From NCBI GenBank assembly GCA_903825645.1, contig CAIKBL010000081.1, positions 1 through 64,000 on the forward strand: a stretch of DNA of 64,000 nt, given 5' to 3'. Every line of letters begins with the position of its first letter. The first letter of the stretch is position 1. The notes under the pieces were generated by a model. The model was not told the origin of the DNA, did no database searches, and saw only the letters and a program-made list of their open reading frames with translations. The translations under genes were made by a program, and so were the position numbers. The stretch is from an uncultured Pseudomonadota bacterium (GTDB taxonomy: Bacteria; Pseudomonadota; Gammaproteobacteria; Ga0077536). Shown one piece after another: positions 26,818 through 36,134 of this stretch.

Positions 26818-27641
26818 AACCGGTGGCGACCGATCCCCTGCAGGCTTGGCTTCCCACCCCCGGCACTGATCTCTATTACGCGTTCCGATATGTCCCGGCC
26901 GCCGCAGCGCTCCCGCTGATCTTGCTCGAAAGCTTTCGTCGTCTACTCGCCAATATTCCGCTGGGATGTTCAAACCCGGAAATTGCGCGAGCTAAGCTCG
27001 ACTGGTGGCATGGAGAGCTACACACCCCAGGAAACGCGTCAAGCCGCCATGCGCTGCTCCGCGCGCTTGAACCCTTTTGCCAGCGCGATGCCGCGCTGAA
27101 AGACGCGTTATTTGCGTTGGTGGAAGGCACCCGAAGTTTACTGGATCAAGCGCGATTTGAAGATCCTTCCGCGCGCTGGGCGGCGTACACGAAAACGCAT
27201 AGCCCATTATGGGCGGTGCACGCCCGTAGCTGCGGGATAACGAATCCAACGCGTATTGCTGCCGTCTGCGAACTGGGCCTCGCCATTGAGCTAATCTGGG
27301 GATTTCGGGAACTCCGCCGGCTCATCGACGCCCAAGTCACCTGGTTATGTCAAACGCACATACCGGTCGCGGCTACCTCAATGGCCGACGGTGATTGGTA
27401 CGCGGCGGTGGGTACTCAGGAGATCATTTATTTGCGCGCAACGATAAAGAACGCGGAAAAAAACCTGCGCGCGGGTGGAACCCTGCCGCGTGCCTGTCGC
27501 GGCATCCTCGTCCTGGCCGAGCTCGCGCGGACAACCTTGGAGGAAATCGCCACAGACGGCTGCCGTGTATGGGAGCGGCGCATAGAACTCACGCCATTAC
27601 GGAAACTACTCCGGACGCTCAAAGTACGCTTTCGGGATTGA
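26814..27641 (+). CDS. Squalene/phytoene synthase family protein without the catalytic Asp motifs
   Basis: 275 aa from an ATG overlapping the mupP stop (ATGA); another ATG lies 18 bases earlier. The all-helical SQS/PSY pattern is recognisable at DLYYAFRYVPAAA, ARAKLDWWHGEL (near residue 65) and ELGLAIELIWGF (near 165). The two DxxxD prenyl-diphosphate motifs are missing: the first region reads LLESFRRLLANIP and the second FRELRRLID. Catalytic prenyl condensation is therefore unlikely. The family includes NDUFAF6, a respiratory complex I assembly factor with similarly lost motifs, which is a possible analogy given ubiG and sdh neighbours. Confidence 0.82.
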   Translation: MKPVATDPLQAWLPTPGTDLYYAFRYVPAAAALPLILLESFRRLLANIPLGCSNPEIARAKLDWWHGELHTPGNASSRHALLRALEPFCQRDAALKDALFALVEGTRSLLDQARFEDPSARWAAYTKTHSPLWAVHARSCGITNPTRIAAVCELGLAIELIWGFRELRRLIDAQVTWLCQTHIPVAATSMADGDWYAAVGTQEIIYLRATIKNAEKNLRAGGTLPRACRGILVLAELARTTLEEIATDGCRVWERRIELTPLRKLLRTLKVRFRD

Positions 27642-27818
27642 TCTGCGGAGCGCTATGCGGTCGCCCCTTGCGTGGACGTCGCGCGCGAAGCGCGAGGTGT
27701 CGTCGAGGTGACCGGACCGATCCGTGTTCATTACTTGAATTTGGCAACCCCACGCCAGATACTAGCGCGCCCCCACTGGCGAAGGGGATCATCACAAAGC
27801 TGCCGCGGACACGTACAC

Positions 27819-27992
27819 ATGACTGAACCAGACGCGACCCGAGAATCGTCCGACAGCCCCGCGGCGGCGGTGAACCCTTCGCAAAGCCCGACGCCAGAGC
27901 CGTCGCGCCCTGCGGAATTCGGTGGCCCCAAGGGCCTGGAGCCCACCCGCTACGGGGACTGGGAACGCAAGGGGCGTTGCGTGGATTTCTGA
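27819..27992 (+). CDS. DUF1674 / SDHAF4-like succinate dehydrogenase assembly factor
   Basis: 57 aa. The last 23 residues carry the diagnostic DUF1674 signature (GGPKGLEPTRYGDWERKG, then RCVDF at the very C-terminus); the first 30 are Ser/Pro-rich and disordered. In mitochondria SDHAF4 binds flavinylated SdhA and promotes SdhA-SdhB assembly. The gene lies 58 bases upstream of sdhC, in the same orientation, fitting that role. ATG chosen because it gives the family length; a longer frame upstream is not similar. Confidence 0.85.
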   Translation: MTEPDATRESSDSPAAAVNPSQSPTPEPSRPAEFGGPKGLEPTRYGDWERKGRCVDF

Positions 27993-28050
27993 TCCGATAC
28001 GACGTCTCGAAAATTTGATTGAAGATCCCTACACAAGCCATGGAGCGATG

Positions 28051-28446
28051 ATGAGCCGAAGCAAACCGCTGTCGCCGCATTTACAGGTCTACCGTCCGCA
28101 ACTGACCAGTATGCTGTCAATCACCCACCGCGCCAGTGGCATCTTCCTGAGCGCGGGGACGGTGGTGCTACTCTACTGGCTGATGAGCGCCGCAAGCGGC
28201 GCTGCACGCTATGCGGCGGCGTTGGATCTATTCAGATGCGGGCTAACCAGGGTCTTTCTGGTTGGCTGGACGTGGGCTTTTTTCTACCATTTGTGTAATG
28301 GACTGCGCCATCTGGGGTGGGATGCCGGGTACGGATTCGACCTCAAAACGGTTTATCGCACGGGTTATGCCGTACTGGCCGCTTCGGTGGTCCTGACAGG
28401 CTTGATTTGGGCCTGTGTGCTCAGCCAGTTGGGAGGTGCCGCATGA
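28051..28446 (+). CDS. sdhC: Succinate dehydrogenase cytochrome b556 subunit
   Basis: 131 aa, three predicted transmembrane helices, with the family start RPLSPHLxVY-like (KPLSPHLQVYRPQLTSMLSITHRASG, Ser and Arg near the quinone site) and the haem-ligand His in the second helix region (FFYHLCNGLRHLGWD). Anchors SdhAB to the inner membrane and passes electrons to ubiquinone. GGAG lies 5 bases before the chosen ATG; an adjacent ATG three bases earlier is equally readable. First subunit gene of sdhCDAB; overlaps sdhD by 4 bases. Confidence 0.95.
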   Translation: MSRSKPLSPHLQVYRPQLTSMLSITHRASGIFLSAGTVVLLYWLMSAASGAARYAAALDLFRCGLTRVFLVGWTWAFFYHLCNGLRHLGWDAGYGFDLKTVYRTGYAVLAASVVLTGLIWACVLSQLGGAA

Positions 28447-28826
28447 GCCTGCGCAGCGAACTCGGTCGGGTCAAGGGCCTCGGCTCCGCCAAACAAGGCC
28501 TTGGACACTGGCGCGTACAGCGCTTGACCGCGGTGGCGCTAGTGCCGCTTGCGCTCTGGTTTGTCACCGCCTTGATGAGCCTCATCGGTGCGCCTCATGC
28601 GGCGGTTGTGGCTTGGATTTCGCAACCCCACATCACGGTATTGATGCTCGCACTCGTCATCGCGCTGTTCTGGCATCTGCAACTGGGCCTCCAGACCGTG
28701 CTCGAAGATTATGTGCACGCGCCGTGGCTGCAGATAATCACGCAACTCGGCGTGCGTGGTTTTGCCGTGCTCGGTGCACTGGCGGCAATTGTTTCCATTC
28801 TCAAGATATCCGTAGGCGTAAATTAA
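28443..28826 (+). CDS. sdhD: Succinate dehydrogenase membrane anchor subunit
   Basis: 127 aa with three hydrophobic helices (about 28-48, 62-82, 100-122). GLGSAKQGLGHWRVQRLTAVAL at the start and FWHLQLGLQTVLEDYVH with the haem/quinone-site His and Asp-Tyr are characteristic. Starts in an ATGA overlap with sdhC. Note that the longest open frame here begins further upstream inside sdhC, but the overlap start is the family-like one. Confidence 0.95.
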   Translation: MSLRSELGRVKGLGSAKQGLGHWRVQRLTAVALVPLALWFVTALMSLIGAPHAAVVAWISQPHITVLMLALVIALFWHLQLGLQTVLEDYVHAPWLQIITQLGVRGFAVLGALAAIVSILKISVGVN

Positions 28827-28829
28827 CCG

Positions 28830-30617
28830 ATGGCTACCTACTCCCTGATTGAACACAAGTATGACGTCATCGTCGTAGGCGCCGGCGGGGCCGGACTGCG
28901 GGCGACGTTTGGTATGGCAGCCGAAGGACTCACTACGGCCTGCATCACCAAGGTTTTTCCAACCCGGAGCCACACCGTCGCCGCCCAGGGAGGGATGAGT
29001 GCTGCGCTGGGCAACATGGGGCCGGACGACTGGCGCTGGCACATGTACGACACCATCAAGGGTTCCGACTGGCTGGGCGATCAGGACGCCATCGAGTACA
29101 TGTGTCGGGAAGCCATCCCGGCCGTCATTGAACTGGAACACTATGGGGTCCCGTTCTCACGGACGGAGGACGGACGTATCTACCAGCGGCCGTTTGGCGG
29201 CATGACGACCAACTATGGAGAAGGTATTGCGCAACGCACCTGTGCTGCGGCTGACCGCACGGGACATGCGATTTTGCATACGCTCTACCAACAATCGCTG
29301 AAACACAACGCCGAGTTCATGATTGAGTATTTCGCGCTCGATCTGGTCATGGACGATGCGGGCGTATGCCGCGGCGTACTCGCCTGGAATCTCGAAGATG
29401 GGTCCCTTCACTTGTTTCGGGCACATTCAGTGGTGCTCGCCACCGGCGGGTATGGACGCGCTTATTTTTCCTGCACTTCCGCGCACACCTGCACGGGTGA
29501 CGGCAACGCCATGGTGCTGCGCTCGGGATTGCCGCTGCAGGACATGGAATTCATCCAGTTCCATCCAACCGGCATCTATGGCGCCGGCTGTCTGATTACG
29601 GAAGGTGTGCGAGGCGAAGGCGGCTATTTAACAAATTCCAAGGGGGAGCGCTTCATGGAGCGCTACGCACCGAACGCCAAAGATCTGGCCTCTAGAGATG
29701 TCGTCTCGCGCTCGATGACGATCGAAATCCGCGAAGGTCGTGGGGTCGGTGAACACGGCGATCATATCCATCTGCATCTGGAACATCTCGGGCCGGAAGT
29801 CATTGACGAGCGTCTGCCTGGCATCGCGGAGTCCGCGGCAATTTTTGCAGGCGTTGATGTCACCAAGCAGCCCATACCGGTCCTGCCCACCGTGCACTAC
29901 AACATGGGGGGGATCCCCACCAACTATCACGGACAAGTCGTGACCTTAAAGGATGGGAACCCCGACGCGGAGGTGCCTGGCTTGATGGCCATTGGCGAAG
30001 CTGCGTGCGTATCAGTCCACGGCGCCAACAGGCTCGGTTCCAACTCCCTGCTCGATCTCGTCGTTTTCGGTCGAGCCGCCGCGAAGCGCTGCGCCGCCGT
30101 CATCAAACCCGGGATGCCACACCCGACATTGCCGGCCCATGCAACCGAACGATTGCTCGATCGCTTCGACCGGATGCGCTATGCCAATGGCAGCGAGCCG
30201 ACCGCCAAACTTCGGCTCGCGATGCAACGCATCATGCAGAACAATGCCGCCGTTTTCCGGACCGGCGAGGTACTAGACGAGGGTGTCGAGAAATTGAAGG
30301 AGGTCTGGGATGCCTTCCAGCATGTCAAAGTGACCGATCGCTCGATGACTTGGAATACCGATCTGGTCGAGACCCTCGAACTCGACAACCTGCTCGGCAA
30401 CGCGATGACCAGCGTGTGTGCGGCATCGAATCGCAAGGAAAGCCGCGGGGCGCATGCGCGTGAAGATTATCCGGAGCGCGACGATGAAAACTGGCAAAAG
30501 CATACGCTGACATGGATAGATGAGAAGGGTCATGTCCGCTTTGATTATCGGCCGGTACACATGTACACCCTGAGCGACGATGTTCAGGTCGTGCCCCCGA
30601 AAAAACGGACCTATTAG
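28830..30617 (+). CDS. sdhA: Succinate dehydrogenase flavoprotein subunit
   Basis: 595 aa. The FAD-binding motif is [13 protein letters not shown] (near residue 15). The covalent-FAD His is in [11 protein letters not shown], and the active-site region reads [22 protein letters not shown] (near 245). [13 protein letters not shown] (near 355) and [13 protein letters not shown] (near 395) complete the signature. C-terminal [19 protein letters not shown] is typical. Oxidises succinate to fumarate on the cytoplasmic face of complex II. Begins 3 bases after the sdhD stop. Confidence 0.98.
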   Translation: MATYSLIEHKYDVIVVGAGGAGLRATFGMAAEGLTTACITKVFPTRSHTVAAQGGMSAALGNMGPDDWRWHMYDTIKGSDWLGDQDAIEYMCREAIPAVIELEHYGVPFSRTEDGRIYQRPFGGMTTNYGEGIAQRTCAAADRTGHAILHTLYQQSLKHNAEFMIEYFALDLVMDDAGVCRGVLAWNLEDGSLHLFRAHSVVLATGGYGRAYFSCTSAHTCTGDGNAMVLRSGLPLQDMEFIQFHPTGIYGAGCLITEGVRGEGGYLTNSKGERFMERYAPNAKDLASRDVVSRSMTIEIREGRGVGEHGDHIHLHLEHLGPEVIDERLPGIAESAAIFAGVDVTKQPIPVLPTVHYNMGGIPTNYHGQVVTLKDGNPDAEVPGLMAIGEAACVSVHGANRLGSNSLLDLVVFGRAAAKRCAAVIKPGMPHPTLPAHATERLLDRFDRMRYANGSEPTAKLRLAMQRIMQNNAAVFRTGEVLDEGVEKLKEVWDAFQHVKVTDRSMTWNTDLVETLELDNLLGNAMTSVCAASNRKESRGAHAREDYPERDDENWQKHTLTWIDEKGHVRFDYRPVHMYTLSDDVQVVPPKKRTY

Positions 30618-30729
30618 TCATCCGAGATCGGAGCGGCGGCGCCGCTCCCCGTAGCGCATTCGGTTCAATTTGTGAGGGACGCGAAAACAAGACGCGCCCC
30701 TGAAGACCGGTAACTAAGAGGATTTTGAC

Positions 30730-31512
30730 ATGGCGGAGTTCAGCCTTCCGAAGAATTCACGGGTGGAGCCCGGCAAAACGATCAACGCCGCAAATGGGGC
30801 GAAACGGGCCCGGCGCATCAAGATCTACCGCTACGAGCCGGACTCCGAACAGAATCCCAGGCAGGATACGTTTGAAATTGATCTCGATAAATGCGGCCCG
30901 ATGGTGCTGGACGCCATCATCTACATTAAAAACGAGCTCGACCCCACCTTAGCGTTCCGACGTTCCTGTCGCGAAGGGATCTGTGGCTCCTGCGCCATGA
31001 ATATCGACGGCACCAACACGCTGGCCTGCACCAAATCGACGGCGTCGATCAAGGGCGATGTCAAAATTTACCCGCTCCCGCACATGCCGGTTCATAAGGA
31101 TTTAGTACCCGATCTGACGCATTTTTATGCGCAGTACGCCTCGATCAAGCCGTGGTTACAATCCGATTCTCCGCCCCCGCCGGATCGAGAAAGACTACAG
31201 TCCAAGGAAGATCGAGAAAAGCTGGACGGGCTCTACGAATGTATCTTGTGCGCGTGCTGCTCCACCAGTTGCCCAAGTTACTGGTGGAATGGCGATCGCT
31301 ACCTAGGTCCGGCAGCGCTTTTACAGGCATACCGCTGGTTGATCGATAGCCGGGATGAGGCGACAGGTGAGCGCTTGGACGCGCTTGAAGATCCTTTCCG
31401 CCTGTACCGGTGCCACACGATCATGAACTGCGCGCGGACCTGTCCAAAAAACCTCAACCCAGCGGAAGCGATCGCGGAGATCAAAAAAATGATGCTGACG
31501 CGCACGCTCTAG
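30730..31512 (+). CDS. sdhB: Succinate dehydrogenase iron-sulfur subunit
   Basis: 260 aa. [2Fe-2S] ligands lie in [16 protein letters not shown] (near residue 80), then [4Fe-4S] and [3Fe-4S] ligands in [17 protein letters not shown] (near 173) and [17 protein letters not shown] (near 230). A ~35-residue basic N-terminal extension precedes the family start at [11 protein letters not shown] 112-base gap after sdhA is larger than the other spacings, but the orientation and context keep it in the operon. AAGAGGA lies just before the ATG. Confidence 0.98.
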   Translation: MAEFSLPKNSRVEPGKTINAANGAKRARRIKIYRYEPDSEQNPRQDTFEIDLDKCGPMVLDAIIYIKNELDPTLAFRRSCREGICGSCAMNIDGTNTLACTKSTASIKGDVKIYPLPHMPVHKDLVPDLTHFYAQYASIKPWLQSDSPPPPDRERLQSKEDREKLDGLYECILCACCSTSCPSYWWNGDRYLGPAALLQAYRWLIDSRDEATGERLDALEDPFRLYRCHTIMNCARTCPKNLNPAEAIAEIKKMMLTRTL

Positions 31513-31541
31513 GATCTTTATCCTTGAGCGCTTCCGCGCCG

Positions 31542-31781
31542 ATGGTGATCAACAAGCTACGCTGGCGGTGCCGACGTGGAATGCGGGAGCTTGACATGGT
31601 CTTGGAGCGATTTCTCGACCAGGACTTCCCCACGCTGACACCGACCGCACAGCAGATCTTCTCCGAGCTTCTGGATGCTACGGATCCGGATCTCTTTGAC
31701 TGGATCCTCGGCCGAACCGTGCCGCCGACCGACGCGTTGCGTGTGTTGATCAGCCGTTTGCAAGCTCATAGGCCGACGTGA
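31542..31781 (+). CDS. sdhE: SdhE, FAD assembly factor for succinate dehydrogenase
   Basis: 79 aa. WRCRRGMRELDMVLERF holds the RGxxE motif needed for SdhA flavinylation, and DATDPDLFDWILGR is the second family signature. A TTG at 31524 with AGGA upstream is a possible alternative start that would add six residues. It follows sdhB by 29 bases and ends in a TGATG junction with ygfZ. Together with the DUF1674 gene upstream of sdhC, the operon carries two different SDH maturation factors. Confidence 0.93.
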   Translation: MVINKLRWRCRRGMRELDMVLERFLDQDFPTLTPTAQQIFSELLDATDPDLFDWILGRTVPPTDALRVLISRLQAHRPT

Positions 31782-32788
31782 TGAAAGTCGAAAATACTTG
31801 GCCGACGGCCTTGCCGAGCACCGATGTAGCCGGTGATTTCTGGTTCGATGAAGCCTCAACGGAATTCAGACTGGCAACAGGCTCGGTGTGCCTGAGCCCG
31901 CAACCTGAACTCAGTGTGATCCGCATCACCGGCGTCGATGCGCTCGCATTCCTGCATGGCCAATTGATCACAAACCTCCACAAACTGATACCCGGACAAG
32001 GCGGCGCCTTGAGTGGTTGGTGCACCCCGCAGGGGCGTATCGCTTTCCTTTTTCATTTGCTGCGGATCACCGATGGTTTTTTACTGATTATTCCAGCCTC
32101 GGAGAGCGCTCGGCTCCTGCAACGTCTTAGGATGTTCGTATTACGGGCCGAGGTGTTGCTAGAAGAACTGACGCATTGGAGTGTGCTCGGCCTCAGTCTG
32201 CCAGACGCCGCGCAGATCCCAACAGCACTGGCCGTGTTGCCGAGGACGCGTAATGCCCAAAGCCAACCTCAAAGCGCAATAGAGGCGCTTTGCATCGACG
32301 CCTCCTGTCGATATCTCGTGTGTGGCGAAACGGCGCTTCTGATGGACTGGTGGCGCACACTGGCAGTGCCCGTGGTGGGATCGGCTGCATGGCGGTGGCT
32401 CGACATCCAGCAGGGGTTACCCCGCATCACGGGCACACAGGCGAATACCCTCCTCCCGCAACAGCTGAATCTGGATATGGTCGATGCACTCGCCTTTGAT
32501 AAAGGCTGCTATCCGGGACAGGAAATCATTGCCCGCCTGAAGTATCGCGGCGAAGTCAAGTCTCGACTCCTGAGGGGTCAGACCACGGGAAAAATCGAGG
32601 CGGGCATTCGTCTGTTAACGACCACCGGACATGTCGCCGGTCACGTGCTGAGCGTGGTGACGACGCCGGCGGGAACGACCGACTTGCTCGCCGTGGTTGA
32701 GCTCTCGGCGCTCGATACGGCACCTCAACCTGAAAGTGGACCGGTGATCGATCTTTTGTTCAGCCATCCGCCCTACTGGTCCCGCTAA
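31781..32788 (+). CDS. ygfZ: Folate-binding protein YgfZ (Fe-S cluster maintenance)
   Basis: 335 aa, glycine-cleavage-T-protein fold. The hallmark FDKGCYPGQEIIARLKYRG is near residue 240, with the conserved Cys; GALSGWCTPQGRI is near 75. YgfZ uses tetrahydrofolate to support Fe-S enzyme maintenance, and its neighbour here is the Fe-S-containing complex II. ATG overlaps the sdhE stop by one base; a GTG at 31778 is the alternative. Confidence 0.93.
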   Translation: MKVENTWPTALPSTDVAGDFWFDEASTEFRLATGSVCLSPQPELSVIRITGVDALAFLHGQLITNLHKLIPGQGGALSGWCTPQGRIAFLFHLLRITDGFLLIIPASESARLLQRLRMFVLRAEVLLEELTHWSVLGLSLPDAAQIPTALAVLPRTRNAQSQPQSAIEALCIDASCRYLVCGETALLMDWWRTLAVPVVGSAAWRWLDIQQGLPRITGTQANTLLPQQLNLDMVDALAFDKGCYPGQEIIARLKYRGEVKSRLLRGQTTGKIEAGIRLLTTTGHVAGHVLSVVTTPAGTTDLLAVVELSALDTAPQPESGPVIDLLFSHPPYWSR

Positions 32789-32888
32789 GGTCGCCGAACC
32801 GACGGCCTTCACGCCCGCCTGGTGGCTACCGGGCCCGCACCTTCCCACGCTGTGGGCGGCTCGGGCACGCCGTAACCCGGCGCTTATC

Positions 32889-33767
32889 GTGACCACTGAG
32901 TGTCTTGAGCTGCCTGACGGCGATTTCGTTGATCTCGCCTGGCGCGACGCCGGCAACGGTCCGCTGGTCATCGTGCTGCACGGACTCGAAGGGAGTGTGG
33001 AATCTCCCTACGCTCGGCGCATCATGGCCGCGATCAGCGCGCACGGCTGGGGCGCCTGCCTGCTCCACTTCCGGGGGTGCAGCGGGCGGGCGAATCGTCT
33101 GCCGCGGAGTTATCACTCGGGCGACACCGGCGATTTGTCGTTTCTCGTGAACACCCTCAGAGACCGCTTCCCCACGCGCGCGCTGGTCGCGATCGGCTAC
33201 TCAATGGGCGGTAATGTGCTGCTCAAATGGCTTGGCGAGCAGGGGGCTGAGGCGCCCCTTGCCGCAGCGGCAGCCGTGTCTGTCCCCTTTGACCTGGAAG
33301 CAGCCGCCCGAAGACTGGAACAAGGGTTTTCCCGCCTGTACCAATATCATCTGCTCCAGAGCCTCCGAGGCAAGATGTCCGCCAAACTGACGCGTTTCAA
33401 GCTGCCTTTTACGGCACAAATACTCACGGCGGCGCGCACCTTCTGGCACTACGATGAATTCGTCACCGCCCCGCTACACGGCTTCCGAAATGCGGCAGAT
33501 TATTATGCCCGTTCAAGTGCCCGTTTTTATCTCGCGACAATTCGGACGCCGACCCTCATCCTGCATGCCCGGGACGATCCCTTTCTGCCCGAGACCGCGA
33601 TCCCGCGCGCATGTCCGACGACGGTAACGCTGGAAATCCATGCGCGTGGCGGACATGTCGGATTCCTGACCGATCCCGCACCCGGCTGGACCCGTCCATG
33701 GCTTGAAAGCCGTCTCGTGCATTATCTTCAGACGACGGTGTTCCGCGAAACCGCCGGATGCGGCTAG
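32889..33767 (+). CDS. yheT: YheT-type alpha/beta hydrolase, N-terminus probably incomplete
   Basis: 292 aa from GTG. Hydrolase landmarks: LHGLEGSVESPYARRI (oxyanion region), CLLHFRGCSGRANRLPRSYHSGDTGDL, nucleophile elbow GYSMGGNVLLKWL, LILHARDDPFLPE (Asp) and HARGGHVGF (His). YheT homologues have ~40 more residues at the N-terminus, and the same frame continues upstream to about 32748 with family-like FTPAWWLPGPHLPTLW, but no ATG, GTG or TTG occurs there. A rare start codon (for example ACG near 32799 behind an AAGG) or a sequence error would explain it. Follows ygfZ closely. Confidence 0.88.
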   Translation: MTTECLELPDGDFVDLAWRDAGNGPLVIVLHGLEGSVESPYARRIMAAISAHGWGACLLHFRGCSGRANRLPRSYHSGDTGDLSFLVNTLRDRFPTRALVAIGYSMGGNVLLKWLGEQGAEAPLAAAAAVSVPFDLEAAARRLEQGFSRLYQYHLLQSLRGKMSAKLTRFKLPFTAQILTAARTFWHYDEFVTAPLHGFRNAADYYARSSARFYLATIRTPTLILHARDDPFLPETAIPRACPTTVTLEIHARGGHVGFLTDPAPGWTRPWLESRLVHYLQTTVFRETAGCG

Positions 33768-33803
33768 AATGACGCGCACTGACTTTTTCCGACTGGATCA
33801 GCC

Positions 33804-34349
33804 ATGGCTTTGATGACGCGGCGCGCCCCTTTTCTGATCATCGCCGGCCTCTGTGTCGGCCTGCTCGCCTTCGGCTATTTTTTACAGTTTCACAGCGGGC
33901 AGGAGCCGTGTCCGTTGTGTATCTTTCAGCGCATTTGTTACTTCGCCATCGGCCTCGTCGGCATCGTAGCCGGCCTGCAGGCACCCCGCTACACCGGGAC
34001 GATGGGCTACGGCGCTGTCCTGTTTCTGAGCAGCAGCATCGGCGCCGGGATCGCGGGTCGTCAAGTCTGGTTGCAACATCTACCCGGCGATCAAATTCCC
34101 GAGTGTGGCCCGGGGCTTGATTTCTTACTCGAGATGTATCCGTTGACAGAAACTATACGGACCGTTTTGCGCGGCTCAGGCGATTGCGCAAAAGTAGACT
34201 GGACATTTCTGGGGATGTCGGTCGCAGAATGGTCGTTACTGTGCTTTCTGGGAATCTGCGCGACGTGCCTGTACTTTATGTACCAGTGGACCGTACAACG
34301 CCCCCTTCAAGTTCGCCCCTCGCGCACTCGTCGTCGCACCCGCGTCTGA
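33804..34349 (+). CDS. dsbB: Disulfide bond formation protein DsbB
   Basis: 181 aa inner-membrane protein with four transmembrane helices, which reoxidises DsbA and passes electrons to quinone. The first redox pair is in QEPCPLCIFQR (near residue 34); the second periplasmic loop holds IPECGPGLDF and GSGDCAKVDW, giving the usual second Cys pair. The Arg after the first Cys pair, needed for quinone binding, is present. C-terminus is basic. Convergent with ffh. Confidence 0.95.
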   Translation: MALMTRRAPFLIIAGLCVGLLAFGYFLQFHSGQEPCPLCIFQRICYFAIGLVGIVAGLQAPRYTGTMGYGAVLFLSSSIGAGIAGRQVWLQHLPGDQIPECGPGLDFLLEMYPLTETIRTVLRGSGDCAKVDWTFLGMSVAEWSLLCFLGICATCLYFMYQWTVQRPLQVRPSRTRRRTRV

Positions 34350-34386
34350 TCTCACCGAAAGACGTTAGCACGAGATAACGCCCCGA

Positions 34387-35751
34387 TCACTGAAACGGGA
34401 TCCCGGGTGGCATTCGCCCCTGTAGACCACGCATCAGGCTTTGCAAGCCGCCTTTTTTGGATACCTTCTTCATCATTCGCTGCATCTGGTCGAACTGCTT
34501 CAGCAACCGATTAACATCCTGAACTTGGGTGCCCGAACCGTCTGCGATACGTTTCTTGCGGGAAGCCTTGAGCACTGCCGGGAAAAGTTTCTCCTGGCGG
34601 GTCATCGAATCGATAATCGCCGCGAGACGAACGAGTTCTTTGTCGTTCACCCGATTTTTGACATGGTCGGGGAGCTCGGCCGTACCTGGTAACTTGCCCA
34701 TCAGCGCGGTCAGTCCGCCCATGTTGCGCATCTGCTCAAGCTGATCCCGAAAATCCTGTAGGTCAAAGCCCTTCCCCTTACTGAGCTTCTGAGCGATTTT
34801 TGCCGCCTGATCGCGATCGACTTTCTGCTCCACCTCTTCAATCAGCGACAGCACATCGCCCATGCCGAGGATTCGGGAGGCCACGCGATCAGGGTGAAAG
34901 GGCTCGAGCGCATGGATTTTTTCACCCACGCCCATGAATTTTATGGGCTTGCCGGTCACGTGCCGCACGGAAAGCGCAGCACCGCCGCGCGCATCGCCGT
35001 CGGTCTTGGTCAGGACAATACCCGTCAAAGGCAGCGCATCATTGAACGCCTGTGCAGTCCGTACAGCATCCTGGCCCATCATGGAATCAATGACGAACAG
35101 CGTCTCCACCGGATTGAGCGCCGCATGCAGCGCCCGAATCTCCTGCATCATGTCTTCATCGATAGCCAGACGACCTGCGGTGTCGACGATCAAAACGTCC
35201 TTGAACTGTCGCCGAGCTTGCGCCAATGCTGCTTGCGCGATTGCGACAGGCGAGGCCCCCGCTTCGCTCGGATAGCAGTCAACCCCGATTTCACCGGCGA
35301 GGATCCGTAATTGATCGATCGCGGCGGGTCGATAAATATCACAGCTGACAAGGGCCACTGATTTTTTATCATGTTCCTGCAGCCGCAAGGCAAGCTTCGC
35401 CGCACTGGTGGTCTTGCCTGAGCCCTGTAGTCCCGCCAGCAGGATGACGACAGGCGGTTCGGCATTGAAGTTGATCCCCTCTCCTGCCTGACCCATCATC
35501 GCCGTTAGTTCATCGCGGACCACCCGAATCAAGGCCTGGCCGGGCGTCAGCGTCCCGATGACTTCTTGACCCAAGGCGCGAACCCGAACCTGCTCCACGA
35601 ACGCTTTGACGACCGGAAGCGCGACGTCCGCCTCGAGTAACGCCAACCGCACCTCACGCAGCGTTGCATCTATGTTGTCTTCGCTCAGCCGTCCCTGCCC
35701 ACGCAGCTTTTTGACGACGTTGCTTAACCGTTCACTCAGATTCTGAAACAT
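34387..35751 (-). CDS. ffh: Signal recognition particle protein Ffh
   Basis: 454 aa SRP54 GTPase. N domain at 1-85; G domain with GLQGSGKTTSAAKLA (P-loop, near residue 104), DTAGRLAIDEDMM (G3), TKTDGDARGGAAL (G4); then a Met-rich M domain from ~300 ending in QRMMKKVSKKGG...RGLQGRMPPG, which binds 4.5S RNA and signal peptides. Length and motifs are normal. The 4.5S RNA gene itself is not in the adjacent region. Confidence 0.98.
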   Translation of the reverse strand: MFQNLSERLSNVVKKLRGQGRLSEDNIDATLREVRLALLEADVALPVVKAFVEQVRVRALGQEVIGTLTPGQALIRVVRDELTAMMGQAGEGINFNAEPPVVILLAGLQGSGKTTSAAKLALRLQEHDKKSVALVSCDIYRPAAIDQLRILAGEIGVDCYPSEAGASPVAIAQAALAQARRQFKDVLIVDTAGRLAIDEDMMQEIRALHAALNPVETLFVIDSMMGQDAVRTAQAFNDALPLTGIVLTKTDGDARGGAALSVRHVTGKPIKFMGVGEKIHALEPFHPDRVASRILGMGDVLSLIEEVEQKVDRDQAAKIAQKLSKGKGFDLQDFRDQLEQMRNMGGLTALMGKLPGTAELPDHVKNRVNDKELVRLAAIIDSMTRQEKLFPAVLKASRKKRIADGSGTQVQDVNRLLKQFDQMQRMMKKVSKKGGLQSLMRGLQGRMPPGIPFQ

Positions 35752-36134
35752 GAAAAATTCCCACTGAAACTCGAGCTACCTTACCCCACCCCTCCCCAGG
35801 CCGCACGCGAAGCGGACGGACATCCCAGGCCGGGACCCCGCAGTATACCGCGCCGGACCCAATCGCTCCTCGACCGATGCAAGGCCGAGCATGATCTTTC
35901 GTGTACCCCGGACGACCTTTGTGTCCGACAGATCTTGCAGCCGCGTGCTTTCCTATACAATGCTGGGGAACAGCCCGGCTGGCGGCAACGGCGCTCGACA
36001 GGAAACTGAAGGGTGACACCTATTTTGACAGGAACAGCATACCACTCGCCTAGGCGCGACCGACGAGATCCCGCATGCGCGGGCGCCGGGGAAATGCTTG
36101 CCCACACGACTGGTCGGGACATAGGAGGTCGAAC
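35752..36134. other. Divergent promoter region between ffh and ypjD
   Basis: 383 bases with no gene. A TATACAAT (35954-35961) with TTGCAG about 15 bases before it is a weak candidate promoter for ypjD on the plus strand. A strong AGGAGGT lies at 36124-36130, just before the ypjD ATG. I looked for the conserved SRP RNA loop and did not find it. Confidence 0.45.

Noticed and set aside
35752..36134. Possible 4.5S SRP RNA next to ffh
   Set aside because: The conserved loop sequence of SRP RNA is not present on either strand in this gap.
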